From Methylobacterium sp. E-066 (GTDB taxonomy: Bacteria; Pseudomonadota; Alphaproteobacteria; Rhizobiales; Beijerinckiaceae), in the NCBI RefSeq assembly GCF_022829635.1, contig NZ_JAKSYO010000214.1, positions 62,001 through 126,000 on the forward strand: a stretch of 64,000 bases of DNA. Reading direction: 5' to 3'. Each line of letters begins with the position of its first letter. Position 1 is the first letter of the stretch. Positions 55,269-62,573 of the stretch are shown here, piece after piece. The notes under the pieces are model-generated. The model saw only the letters and a program-made list of their open reading frames with translations. It had not been told where the DNA came from and searched no databases. The position numbers and the translations under genes were made by a program.

Positions 55269-55600
55269 GCGTGCTGGCGGCCCAGGCGGTCGATCCCGAA
55301 CTCGCGCGCCTGCGTGACAGCATCGACAACTTCGATGCGGCGCTGATCCATCTGCTCGCCGAGCGCTTCCGCTGCACGCAGCGGGTCGGCGAGCTCAAGG
55401 CCCGAAAGGGGATCCCCCCTTCCGATCCGGACCGGGAGGCGCGTCAGGTCGCCCGGCTCCGCAAGCTCGCGGTCGAGGCCAAGCTCGACCCCGATTTCGC
55501 CGAGAAGTTTTTGGCCTTCGTGGTCAAGGAAGTCATCCGGCACCACCAGACGATCGCAGCGACGCACGAGTCGGCGATCGACACCGAGAGAAAGTCGTAA
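55265..55600 (+). CDS. Chorismate mutase (AroQ type)
   Basis: Protein of 111 residues, all-helical. AroQ features: LARLRDSIDNFDAALIHLLAERF (helix 1, with the active-site Arg), RVGELKARKGIPPSDPDREARQ and FLAFVVKEVIRHHQ. It converts chorismate to prephenate for Phe/Tyr synthesis. Its ATG overlaps the ffh stop (ATGA), so it is translationally coupled; this position between ffh and rpsP is common in alphaproteobacteria. Confidence 0.92.
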   Translation: MSVLAAQAVDPELARLRDSIDNFDAALIHLLAERFRCTQRVGELKARKGIPPSDPDREARQVARLRKLAVEAKLDPDFAEKFLAFVVKEVIRHHQTIAATHESAIDTERKS

Positions 55601-55604
55601 ACCA

Positions 55605-55967
55605 ATGGCCCTGAAGATCCGTCTCACGCGCGGTGGCGCCAAGAAGCGTCCGTACTACCGCATCGTCGTCGCCGACGCCCGCGCTCCCCGCGACGGCCGC
55701 TTCATCGACAAGGTCGGCGCCTACGACCCGATGAAGCCCAAGGACGATCCGGCCCGGATCCAACTCGACGCCGAGAAGATCCAGGGCTGGCTCGCCAAGG
55801 GCGCGCAGCCGACCGACCGGGTCCTGCGCTTCCTCGACCAGGCCGGCCTCGCCAAGCGCCCGACCCGCAACAACCCGCAGAAGGCCGAGCCCGGCGAGAA
55901 GGCCAAGGAGCGCGCGACCAAGCGCGCCGAGAAGGCCGCCGCGCCCGCCGAGGACGCCGCCGCGTAA
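55605..55967 (+). CDS. rpsP: 30S ribosomal protein S16
   Basis: Protein of 120 residues: MALKIRLTRGGAKKRPYYRI, VADARAPRDGRFIDKVGAYDP and a Lys/Ala/Glu-rich C-terminal extension of about 35 residues typical of Rhizobiales. It binds 16S rRNA and is needed for 30S assembly. Four bases separate it from the chorismate mutase gene. Confidence 0.97.
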   Translation: MALKIRLTRGGAKKRPYYRIVVADARAPRDGRFIDKVGAYDPMKPKDDPARIQLDAEKIQGWLAKGAQPTDRVLRFLDQAGLAKRPTRNNPQKAEPGEKAKERATKRAEKAAAPAEDAAA

Positions 55968-55979
55968 GGCGCCTGCGCC

Positions 55980-56675
55980 ATGGCGCGCCGCCCCGCAGGT
56001 TCATTCTCCCGCGACGGCGGTCGCCGCGGCCGCGCCGGCACGGCGATCGGTGCCATCGCGCCCGAGGCCGCGACATCGCCCAAGGCGCCGGCCCCGAAGC
56101 CGGCGGCGCCGCCCGTGCCGCCCGACCCGAACCTCGTCCTCCTGGGCGAGTTCGGGCGCGCGCACGGGCTCAACGGCGAGATCCGGCTCAAATCCTACAC
56201 CGGCGATCCCCTGGCGATCGCCGGCTACGGCCCGCTCCTGACTTCGGACGGGCGCACGTTGACCTTGTCCGGGGTGCGGACCGCCCCCGGCTCGTCCCCC
56301 GACATGCTGATCGCGCGGGTGAAGGATATCGGCGGCCGAAACGCCGCGGAGGCGCTCAACCGGGTCGCATTGTTCATCCCCCGCGACCGCCTGGCGGATC
56401 CCGAGGATGACGACGAGGTCTATGCCGCCGACCTGATCGGCACCACCGCGGTGGACGAGGCCGGCACCGTGATCGGCACGGTCGTCGCGGTGCCGAATTT
56501 CGGCGGCGGCGACCTCCTCGAACTCCGCCCCGCCGCGGGCGGCGCGACGGCGCTGCTGCCCTTCACCAAGGCGTTCGTGCCGGTCCTGGATCTCCCGCAG
56601 CGGCGTGTGACCGTGGTGCTGCCGGAGGATTTCTTCGCGCCGGTGGGCGAGAAGCCCGCCGACGATCCGGGCTGA
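55980..56675 (+). CDS. rimM: 16S rRNA processing protein RimM
   Basis: Protein of 231 residues. The RimM N-terminal barrel begins LVLLGEFGRAHGLNGEIRLK (about residue 52) and the PRC-barrel domain follows (VYAADLIGTTAVDEAGTVIG). It helps S19 incorporation and 30S maturation. The first 50 residues are a Pro/Ala/Arg-rich extension absent from shorter homologues; translation might start internally. Twelve bases after rpsP. In most relatives trmD follows directly; here three genes intervene. Confidence 0.95.
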   Translation: MARRPAGSFSRDGGRRGRAGTAIGAIAPEAATSPKAPAPKPAAPPVPPDPNLVLLGEFGRAHGLNGEIRLKSYTGDPLAIAGYGPLLTSDGRTLTLSGVRTAPGSSPDMLIARVKDIGGRNAAEALNRVALFIPRDRLADPEDDDEVYAADLIGTTAVDEAGTVIGTVVAVPNFGGGDLLELRPAAGGATALLPFTKAFVPVLDLPQRRVTVVLPEDFFAPVGEKPADDPG

Positions 56676-56726
56676 AGTTTTTCGGGGCTGCTCGGAAAAC
56701 GGCCCGACCCGTGATCGACGGCTCGG

Positions 56727-57647
56727 TCAGGGCCTGTCGATGCCCGGAAGCTTTGCCAGCGCGGCCGCCAGCGCGTCGACCACCAGTCGGACGCGCCGGA
56801 TGCGAATACGGCCGGGCACGACCAGGATCGAGAGCGGGACGGGCTCGGGCGCGTAGTCTGGCAGAATGTGTTCGATCGCGCCCGATTCTAGCAGATCGTC
56901 GACGAGCCAGACATGGGCGGCCGCGATCCCCCGGCCCTGAGCCATTGCCTCACGCGCGGCCAGACCGTGATCGATCAGCAGGCGACCGCCGAACGGGACG
57001 CGGGATGTCGCGCCGTCCGGTCCCTGAAGGATCAGCGTCTCGCTGCCGGCGATGTTGCTCATGCGGATCGTCAGATGCCGCGACAGGTCGTCGAGATTCT
57101 GCGGCCGGCCATGCTCCGCGAGATAGCCGCGCGATGCCACCAGGATCCGGCGCGACCGACCGACCGCTTTGCGCTGCAGGCTGCTCTCCGCCAGCGGACC
57201 GAGCCGGATCGCGACATCCGTCGCCTCGCGCACGAGATCGATCCGCTCATCGGTCAGGCTGAGATCGACGCTGATCCCCGGATAGCCGTCCTGGAAGGCG
57301 AAAAGCGCCCGGCAGACATGGCGCACGCCGAGGGCCGCGGTGCAGGACACACGCACCGTGCCGGTCAAGCCGCCGCCCGCGTTCCGGACGCCATCGGTCG
57401 CCTCGTCCACCAGCCGCAGGATGGTGTGGGCCTCCGCGTGGAAGCGCCGTCCCTCGTCGGTCAGGGTCACGCGCCGCGTGGTCCGGTTCAGCAGGCTCGC
57501 GCCGAGGGCGGTTTCCAGCTCGGCCACGTGCCGGCTGACGGTCGATTGCCCGACGCCCTCCTCCCGCGCCACCGCGGACAGGCTGCCGCGCTCGACCACG
57601 CGGACGAAGCTGCGCATCCGCTCCAGCGTGACGCCCGATCTATCCAT
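56727..57647 (-). CDS. LysR-family transcriptional regulator
   Basis: About 306 residues. N-terminal winged helix (LERMRSFVRVVERGSLSAVA, GQSTVSRHVAELETALGASL) and a periplasmic-binding-like effector domain (about 90-300). It is divergent from the flavodoxin-like oxidoreductase gene with a 92-base gap, the usual arrangement for a LysR regulator and its target. Start ATG 57647 is preferred over TTG 57659. Confidence 0.92.
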   Translation of the reverse strand: MDRSGVTLERMRSFVRVVERGSLSAVAREEGVGQSTVSRHVAELETALGASLLNRTTRRVTLTDEGRRFHAEAHTILRLVDEATDGVRNAGGGLTGTVRVSCTAALGVRHVCRALFAFQDGYPGISVDLSLTDERIDLVREATDVAIRLGPLAESSLQRKAVGRSRRILVASRGYLAEHGRPQNLDDLSRHLTIRMSNIAGSETLILQGPDGATSRVPFGGRLLIDHGLAAREAMAQGRGIAAAHVWLVDDLLESGAIEHILPDYAPEPVPLSILVVPGRIRIRRVRLVVDALAAALAKLPGIDRP

Positions 57648-57739
57648 CCAGCGGAACAATCCTATCCCGCCCTGCCATCTACCGGATGGGAGAGCGGCCG
57701 CCTAGCTTCGCGGCGCCTCTTGCCCAGCGAGCCCGCACC

Positions 57740-58546
57740 ATGAAGATCCTCGTCGTCTCAGCCCATCCCGATCCGGCATCGCTGACGAACGCACTGCGTG
57801 ACGTGGCGTTGGGCCAGTTGCAGGCGGACGGGCACGAAGTTCGTATCACCGACCTCTACGTTGAGGGCTGGAAGAGTCATGTCGATCGGGCCGACTTCCC
57901 GGCCCTGCCGGACGCTGCGCGCCTGCGCGTGCCGGCCGCTTCCAGCGAGGCGTTCGCCACCGGAACCCTGACCGACGACGTGATCGCCGAGCAGGCCAAG
58001 CTCGTCTGGGCGGATGCCCTGATCCTGGTCTTCCCGCTCTGGTGGTTCTCGATGCCGGCGATCCTGAAAGGCTGGATCGACCGGGTCTACGCCTACGGGT
58101 TCGCCTACGGCGTCGGCGAGCACAGCGAGACCCGCTGGGGTGACCGCTACGGCGAGGGGACGCTCGCCGGCAAGCGCGCGATGCTCGTGGTGACGGCCGG
58201 CGGCTGGGAGGCGCATTACGGCCCCCGGGGGATCAACGGGGCGATCGACGACCTGCTGTTCCCGATCCAGCACGGCGTGCTGTTCTACCCGGGCTACGCC
58301 GTGCTCCCGCCCTTCGTCGTGTATCGGGCCGACAGCATGGGCGAGAGCAGCTTCGCGGCCGAAGCGGAGAGCCTAAGGGCTCGGATGCGGACCCTGTTCA
58401 GCACGGCCCCCCTCCCGTTCCGGCGGCAGAATGGCGGCGATTACGCGATCCCCTCCATGGAGTTACGGCCCGATCTCGCTCCGCATCTCACCAGTTTCGC
58501 GGTCCATCTGGACACGGCGCAACAGGGTATCGGCCCGACACCCTGA
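57740..58546 (+). CDS. NAD(P)H-dependent oxidoreductase (NQO1/MdaB-like flavoprotein)
   Basis: Protein of 268 residues with a flavodoxin-like fold: KILVVSAHPDPASLTNALRD (FMN/FAD phosphate loop), ADALILVFPLWWFSMPAILK followed by GWIDRVYAYGFAYG, and VVTAGGWEAHYGPRGING. This set is typical of quinone reductases of the NQO1/MdaB group, which reduce quinones by two electrons. Probably controlled by the divergent LysR regulator. Confidence 0.92.
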   Translation: MKILVVSAHPDPASLTNALRDVALGQLQADGHEVRITDLYVEGWKSHVDRADFPALPDAARLRVPAASSEAFATGTLTDDVIAEQAKLVWADALILVFPLWWFSMPAILKGWIDRVYAYGFAYGVGEHSETRWGDRYGEGTLAGKRAMLVVTAGGWEAHYGPRGINGAIDDLLFPIQHGVLFYPGYAVLPPFVVYRADSMGESSFAAEAESLRARMRTLFSTAPLPFRRQNGGDYAIPSMELRPDLAPHLTSFAVHLDTAQQGIGPTP

Positions 58547-58564
58547 AAGCGCGCTCCGAACCGG

Positions 58565-59293
58565 TCAGCGCGGCGTCGCGGCATCCCGGCACGAGCGGAT
58601 CGTCTCCGGGCGCGGTCGGTCCTCCGGCGCGGGCGCCGCGAACACCGCCAGATAGGCGCCGCCGCTCAAGGTTTGGAACCCGGTCTCGCGGTAGCCGGCG
58701 GCGGCGAGTTCGCAGCGCAGCAGCGCCGGCGGGGTGCCGTGGCGCGAGGGGATGTCGTCGGCATCGACGATGCCGACCCGGCCGCCCGGGCGCATCGCCG
58801 GGGCGAGGTTGTGCAGCAAGCCGAAGGGCTGCGCGATCTCATGGTACATGTGCACGAGGATCGCGGCATCGACGGAGGCCGGGGGCAGACGCGGATCATG
58901 GGCCTCGCCCCGCACCACCGTGACGTTGCCGAGCCCCTTCACCCGACGCTCAAGGCTCGCCAGGTAGGCCGGAGTCACATCCTCGGCCAGGACCTTGCCG
59001 CCCGGCCCGACCCGGGGACTGAGCCGCACCACGTAATAGCCGCTGCCGGCGCCGATATCGGCCACCGTCTCGCCGGAGGCGATGCCCATCCCGCGGGCGA
59101 CCTGATCGAACTCGCCGGCTCTGTCGCGCTCGGCCTCCGAGGACCATTGCGGCGCCACGATCTCGGCTACCGGCCGGTCGGGCTTCGGGAATGCCCCAGC
59201 GGGGGCGCCGGAAGGCGCCAGCGGACCTGTCGCGAGGGCCGGTCCCGCCAGCGCGACGGAGAGGAGGAGCATGATCCAGATCATCGCCGACAA
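58565..59293 (-). CDS. Exported class I SAM-dependent methyltransferase
   Basis: Protein of 242 residues with an N-terminal signal peptide (MIWIMLLLSVALAGPALA). The methyltransferase core has ETVADIGAGSGYYVVRLSPR (SAM loop, about residue 75), VLAEDVTPAYL, the acidic AILVHMYHEIAQP and PGGRVGIVDADD. Periplasmic methyltransferase-fold proteins of this type recur in proteobacteria, although SAM is not known to be available there. The function is unknown. It stands alone between the quinone reductase and trmD. Confidence 0.85.
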   Translation of the reverse strand: MSAMIWIMLLLSVALAGPALATGPLAPSGAPAGAFPKPDRPVAEIVAPQWSSEAERDRAGEFDQVARGMGIASGETVADIGAGSGYYVVRLSPRVGPGGKVLAEDVTPAYLASLERRVKGLGNVTVVRGEAHDPRLPPASVDAAILVHMYHEIAQPFGLLHNLAPAMRPGGRVGIVDADDIPSRHGTPPALLRCELAAAGYRETGFQTLSGGAYLAVFAAPAPEDRPRPETIRSCRDAATPR

Positions 59294-59359
59294 CCCGCCG
59301 CGGGGGCGAACGGTGCCCGGCCCGTTGACCGTGCCGCACCCCGCACGCGATCAAGCGCC

Positions 59360-60088
59360 ATGACGCGCGCGGAAACGCCCTGGCGGGCCACGATCCTCAC
59401 CCTCTACCCGGAGATGTTCCCGGGGCCTTTGGGCGTGTCGCTGTCCGGCGACGCGCTCGCCCGGGGCGACTGGAGCCTGGAGGCCCGCAACATCCGCGCG
59501 CACGGGCTCGGCCGCCACCGCGCGGTGGACGACACGCCGGCCGGCGGCGGCGCCGGGATGGTGCTGCGCTGCGACGTCCTCGCCGCCGCCATCGACGCCG
59601 CGACCCCGGATGACGACCCCCGCCCCCGGCTGCTGATGTCCCCCCGCGGCCGGCCCCTGAGCCAGGCCCGGGTGCGGGAGCTCGCCGCCGGCCCGGGGGC
59701 GCTGATCGTCTGCGGCCGGTTCGAGGGCGTCGACGAGCGCGTCATCGCCGGCCGCGGCCTGGAGGAGGTCTCGATCGGCGATTACGTGCTCTCCGGGGGC
59801 GAGATCGCCGCCCTTGTGGTGCTCGACGCCTGTGTGCGGCTCCTGCCCGGGGTGATGGGCAAGGCGGCATCGGGAATCGAGGAGAGCTTCGAGGGCGGGC
59901 TCCTCGAATATCCGCACTACACCAGGCCCCGGGACTGGGAGGGACGGCCGATCCCGGAGGTGCTGTCGGGCGGCAATCACGGGGCCATCGCCCGCTGGCG
60001 ACGGGAACAGGCCGAGCGAATCACCGCCGAGCGGCGGCCGGACCTTCAGGCGGGTTCCAGGTCGATCACCGGCCCGTCGAGGTCGTAA
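59360..60088 (+). CDS. trmD: tRNA (guanine-N1)-methyltransferase TrmD
   Basis: Protein of 242 residues. SPOUT trefoil-knot signs: TILTLYPEMFPGPLGVSLSG, YVLSGGEIAALVVLDA and PHYTRPRDWEGRPIPEVLSG, plus CGRFEGVDERVI. It methylates G37 of tRNAs next to the anticodon. Start ATG 59360. Usually downstream of rimM; here separated by 2.7 kb, and rplS does not follow. Its last 43 bases overlap the convergent small membrane protein gene. Confidence 0.97.
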   Translation: MTRAETPWRATILTLYPEMFPGPLGVSLSGDALARGDWSLEARNIRAHGLGRHRAVDDTPAGGGAGMVLRCDVLAAAIDAATPDDDPRPRLLMSPRGRPLSQARVRELAAGPGALIVCGRFEGVDERVIAGRGLEEVSIGDYVLSGGEIAALVVLDACVRLLPGVMGKAASGIEESFEGGLLEYPHYTRPRDWEGRPIPEVLSGGNHGAIARWRREQAERITAERRPDLQAGSRSITGPSRS

Positions 60089-60225
60089 TCCAGCGGATCG
60101 AGCTGGAGCGGCTGCGCGGCCGGACGCCGAAGACGGCCCACCAGGGCCAGGCGGGTCGCTAACGCACCGATAACCATAAGTAAAACTGACCAGACCGACA
60201 CTATCGCAGCGCTGTGGAAAGACAT
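60046..60225 (-). CDS. Small membrane protein
   Basis: Fifty-nine residues from ATG 60225: a membrane helix (about 5-28, AIVSVWSVLLMVIGALATRL), then a short basic stretch and an acidic tail (LDPLDYDLDGPVIDLEP). No family recognised. The codon pattern and a single well-formed helix support it, but it overlaps the trmD end by 43 bases tail to tail. AGG nine bases upstream is a weak Shine-Dalgarno. Confidence 0.55.
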   Translation of the reverse strand: MSFHSAAIVSVWSVLLMVIGALATRLALVGRLRRPAAQPLQLDPLDYDLDGPVIDLEPA

Positions 60226-60390
60226 CAGCGTACCTCGAACGCAACACGGCACGGCATTAAGGCTAACGCCCCAAGATTAATCGACGGTTCCCCGGCGTCG
60301 AACAGCCCGTCCCGGCCGGGGGCACGCGCCGAAGACTGCTGACCGGACAAGCGCTTGCCAGAGGCCTGGATTGGGCGCATCCCCGGGCCG

Positions 60391-60440
60391 GGACACTCCT
60401 CCCCGCCGAGGAGCGCCCATCTGCAAGGATGGATCCGACG
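60391..60440 (+). promoter_or_regulatory. Possible serC leader RNA
   Basis: Upstream of serC, two hairpins can form: CTCCTC/GAGGAG (60396-60401 with 60408-60413) and CCAT/ATGG (60417-60420 with 60429-60432), the second holding the AAGG Shine-Dalgarno in its loop. A serC-motif leader RNA is known in alphaproteobacteria; whether this is a member needs a covariance search. Confidence 0.4.
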
Positions 60441-61607
60441 ATGAGCCGACCCGACAGGCGCCCGCGCGTTCCCCATTTCTCATCCGGCCCCTGTGCCAAG
60501 CGTCCGGGTTGGACGCCCGCCGCCCTGGCCGACGCCGCGCTCGGCCGCTCGCACCGCTCTCCGCTCGGCAAGGTCAAGCTCGGCCGGGCCATCGACCTGA
60601 CCCGCTCGATCCTGCAGGTGCCCGACGATTACCGGATCGGCATCGTGCCGGCCTCCGACACCGGCGCCGTCGAGATGGCGATGTGGACCCTGCTCGGGCC
60701 GAAGCCCGTGGAGATCGCCGCCTGGGAAGCGTTCGGCAAGGAGTGGGTCACCGACGCGCTCAAGCAGCTCAAGATCGCGCCCAAGATCCATCAGACGCCC
60801 TACGGCGTGCTGCCGGACCTCGCCGCGATCGACACCCAGCACAGCGACGTGGTCTTCACCTGGAACGGCACCGCGGCCGGCGTGAAGGTCCCCGACGGCG
60901 ACTGGATCGCCGCCGACCGCGAGGGCCTGACGATCTGCGACGCCACCTCGGCGGCCTTCGCGCAGCCGCTCGCCTGGGACAAGCTCGATGTCGTCACCTT
61001 CTCCTGGCAGAAGGTGATGGGCGGCGAGGCCGCGCACGGCATGCTGATCCTCTCGCCCCGGGCGGTGGCGCGGCTGGAAAGTTATGTCCCGGCTTGGCCG
61101 CTGCCGAAGGTGTTCCGGCTCGTCAAGGACGGCAAGCTGATCGAGGGCATCTTCAAGGGCGACACGATCAACACCCCCTCGATGCTGGCGGTGGAGGATT
61201 ACCTCGACACCCTGGACTGGGCGGTGCGGATCGGCGGCCTGCCGGCGCTCCACGCCCGGGCCGACGCCAACGCTAAGGCGATCTACGACTGGGTCGCCCG
61301 GACGCCGTGGATCGCGCCGCTGGCGGTCGATCCCGCGACCTACTCGAACACCGGCGTCTGCCTGGTGATCGCCGACCCGGACGTGCTGGCCCGCGGCGAC
61401 GCGGCCGTGGCGGCCCTGGCCTCGGGCATCGTCGAGCGCCTCGACCGCGAGGGCGTCGCCCTCGACATCGGCGCCTACCGCGACGCCCCGGCCGGCCTGC
61501 GGATCTGGTGCGGCGCCACCATCGAGACGGCGGATCTCGAGGCGCTGACGCCGTGGCTGGACTGGGCGTTTGCCGAGGAGAAGGCGGCGCTGAGCCGGGC
61601 TGCATAG
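60441..61607 (+). CDS. serC: Phosphoserine transaminase
   Basis: Protein of 388 residues. Class V aminotransferase: HFSSGPCAKRPGWTP at the start, the PLP lysine in VTFSWQKVMGGEAAHGM (about residue 191), and FKGDTINTPSMLAVEDY. It makes phosphoserine from 3-phosphohydroxypyruvate in serine synthesis, which also feeds the serine cycle of methylotrophs. ATG 60441 is chosen over ATG 60429 because AAGGA sits at a proper distance. serA, its usual partner downstream, is absent here. Confidence 0.95.
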   Translation: MSRPDRRPRVPHFSSGPCAKRPGWTPAALADAALGRSHRSPLGKVKLGRAIDLTRSILQVPDDYRIGIVPASDTGAVEMAMWTLLGPKPVEIAAWEAFGKEWVTDALKQLKIAPKIHQTPYGVLPDLAAIDTQHSDVVFTWNGTAAGVKVPDGDWIAADREGLTICDATSAAFAQPLAWDKLDVVTFSWQKVMGGEAAHGMLILSPRAVARLESYVPAWPLPKVFRLVKDGKLIEGIFKGDTINTPSMLAVEDYLDTLDWAVRIGGLPALHARADANAKAIYDWVARTPWIAPLAVDPATYSNTGVCLVIADPDVLARGDAAVAALASGIVERLDREGVALDIGAYRDAPAGLRIWCGATIETADLEALTPWLDWAFAEEKAALSRAA

Positions 61608-61644
61608 CGGAATTGACGAGGTCTCCTCCGCTCTCTCCCGCATC

Positions 61645-61680
61645 CTGGGGTTTCCGCTGCGCTGCGGCCCCCCAGGACGC
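61645..61680. repeat. Short intergenic inverted repeat
   Basis: TCCTGGGG and CCCCAGGA around an inner CGCTGCGCTGCG; a REP-like palindrome between serC and the toxin-antitoxin pair. Confidence 0.5.
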
Positions 61681-61776
61681 GGACGTGGATCGGAGGGAAG
61701 CGGTTTCCTCCTCTGCGAAGGCCTTGTCGCGCCGGCCGGTTCGCGCGATGCCTATCATTGTGTCAGGAGACTCGCC

Positions 61777-62004
61777 GTGACCCGCCACGCCGTCGTTCGT
61801 TGCGCATGGGATGAAGAAGCGACCGTCTGGTACGTGTCGGAGAGCGATGTTCCGGGTCTCGCCACGGAAGCCGAATCGCTCGATGTCCTGCGGCGCAAGC
61901 TCCCCGGCATGATCCAGGATCTTCTGCAGGACGGACAGGGCGGCGATGTCGAGGTCGACCTGATCGCCTACGCGCATGATCGGGTGCGCGTCGGCGCGGC
62001 GTGA
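61777..62004 (+). CDS. HicB-like antitoxin (DUF1902)
   Basis: Protein of 75 residues, GTG start with CAGGAG upstream. The fold is that of a HicB/DUF1902 half: VVRCAWDEEATVWYVSESDV and PGLATEAESLDVLRRKLPGM. No separate DNA-binding tail is visible. It pairs with the downstream HicA-like toxin through a 4-base GTGA overlap. Confidence 0.85.
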   Translation: MTRHAVVRCAWDEEATVWYVSESDVPGLATEAESLDVLRRKLPGMIQDLLQDGQGGDVEVDLIAYAHDRVRVGAA

Positions 62005-62195
62005 CCGACTTTACGCCGCCCCTCAAGAAGCTTCTGCATGACAACGGCTACCGCTTCTTTCGAAGCGGACGCGGCGATCATGAAATCTGGCGGCATGCGG
62101 AGACCGGCCGGAAGGTCGTCGTCGATGCCAGCATCAAATCCCGCCATACGGCGAATGGGGTTTTGAAGCAGGCTGGGCTTCCGAAGGCATTCTGA
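62001..62195 (+). CDS. HicA-like mRNA interferase toxin
   Basis: Protein of 64 residues starting at GTG 62001. HicA signature: LKKLLHDNGYRFFRSGRGDHEIW, the catalytic His in GDHEIWRH, and SIKSRHTANGVLKQAGL. It is a double-stranded-RNA-binding-fold toxin that cleaves mRNA. The gene overlaps the antitoxin by 4 bases, so both are made together. Confidence 0.88.
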   Translation: MTDFTPPLKKLLHDNGYRFFRSGRGDHEIWRHAETGRKVVVDASIKSRHTANGVLKQAGLPKAF

Positions 62196-62395
62196 GGGGC
62201 TGTTCGACCGGTCCGGCCCGCACCGCCCTTCCCCCGCATCCTGAACCGCCCGCGTTAGCGAGCATGCAAGAGCGCTTTAGAGGCCCCTGGGATCTCGGGA
62301 GACCTCCTTTTCGAGACCTCCACCGCGCTGCGGTGCCTTTGGCTGAGGTAAGGGATTGGGATCCGCGCCAAGGCGTTCCCGCAGCTTTCCCGTCT

Positions 62396-62477
62396 TTGCG
62401 AACGCAGCGAAGCAACCCAGTGCAGCGCGCGATCTCCGGATGTAGCGTTTCCCTGGGTTGCTTCGCTCCGCTCGCAA
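62396..62477. repeat. Intergenic palindromic repeat
   Basis: Arms TTGCGAACGCAGCGAAGCAA and CTGGGTTGCTTCGCTCCGCT (continuing to CGCAA) pair almost fully around a 34-base loop. A common genomic palindrome type. The rest of 62196-62573 holds no recognisable gene apart from the amtB terminator. Confidence 0.8.
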
Positions 62478-62497
62478 TGACGGCGTGCGACGAACAA

Positions 62498-62532
62498 CGA
62501 AAAACCCCGGCCCATACGGAGCCGGGGTTTCT
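62498..62532 (-). terminator. Terminator of amtB
   Basis: Ten-base stem AAACCCCGGC/GCCGGGGTTT (62502-62511 with 62521-62530) with a 9-base loop; on the minus strand the T-tract is TTTTTC, 42 bases after the amtB stop. Confidence 0.85.
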
Positions 62533-62573
62533 CATGTCTGCAGCGCGGCCCCGCAGGGCCGCGCCCGTCGCTC

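Noticed and set aside
60265..60291. AACG-N18-GTTCC, like a minus-strand EcfG promoter for the small membrane protein
   Set aside because: The spacer is 18 bases; all accepted sites have exactly 16, so this is probably chance.
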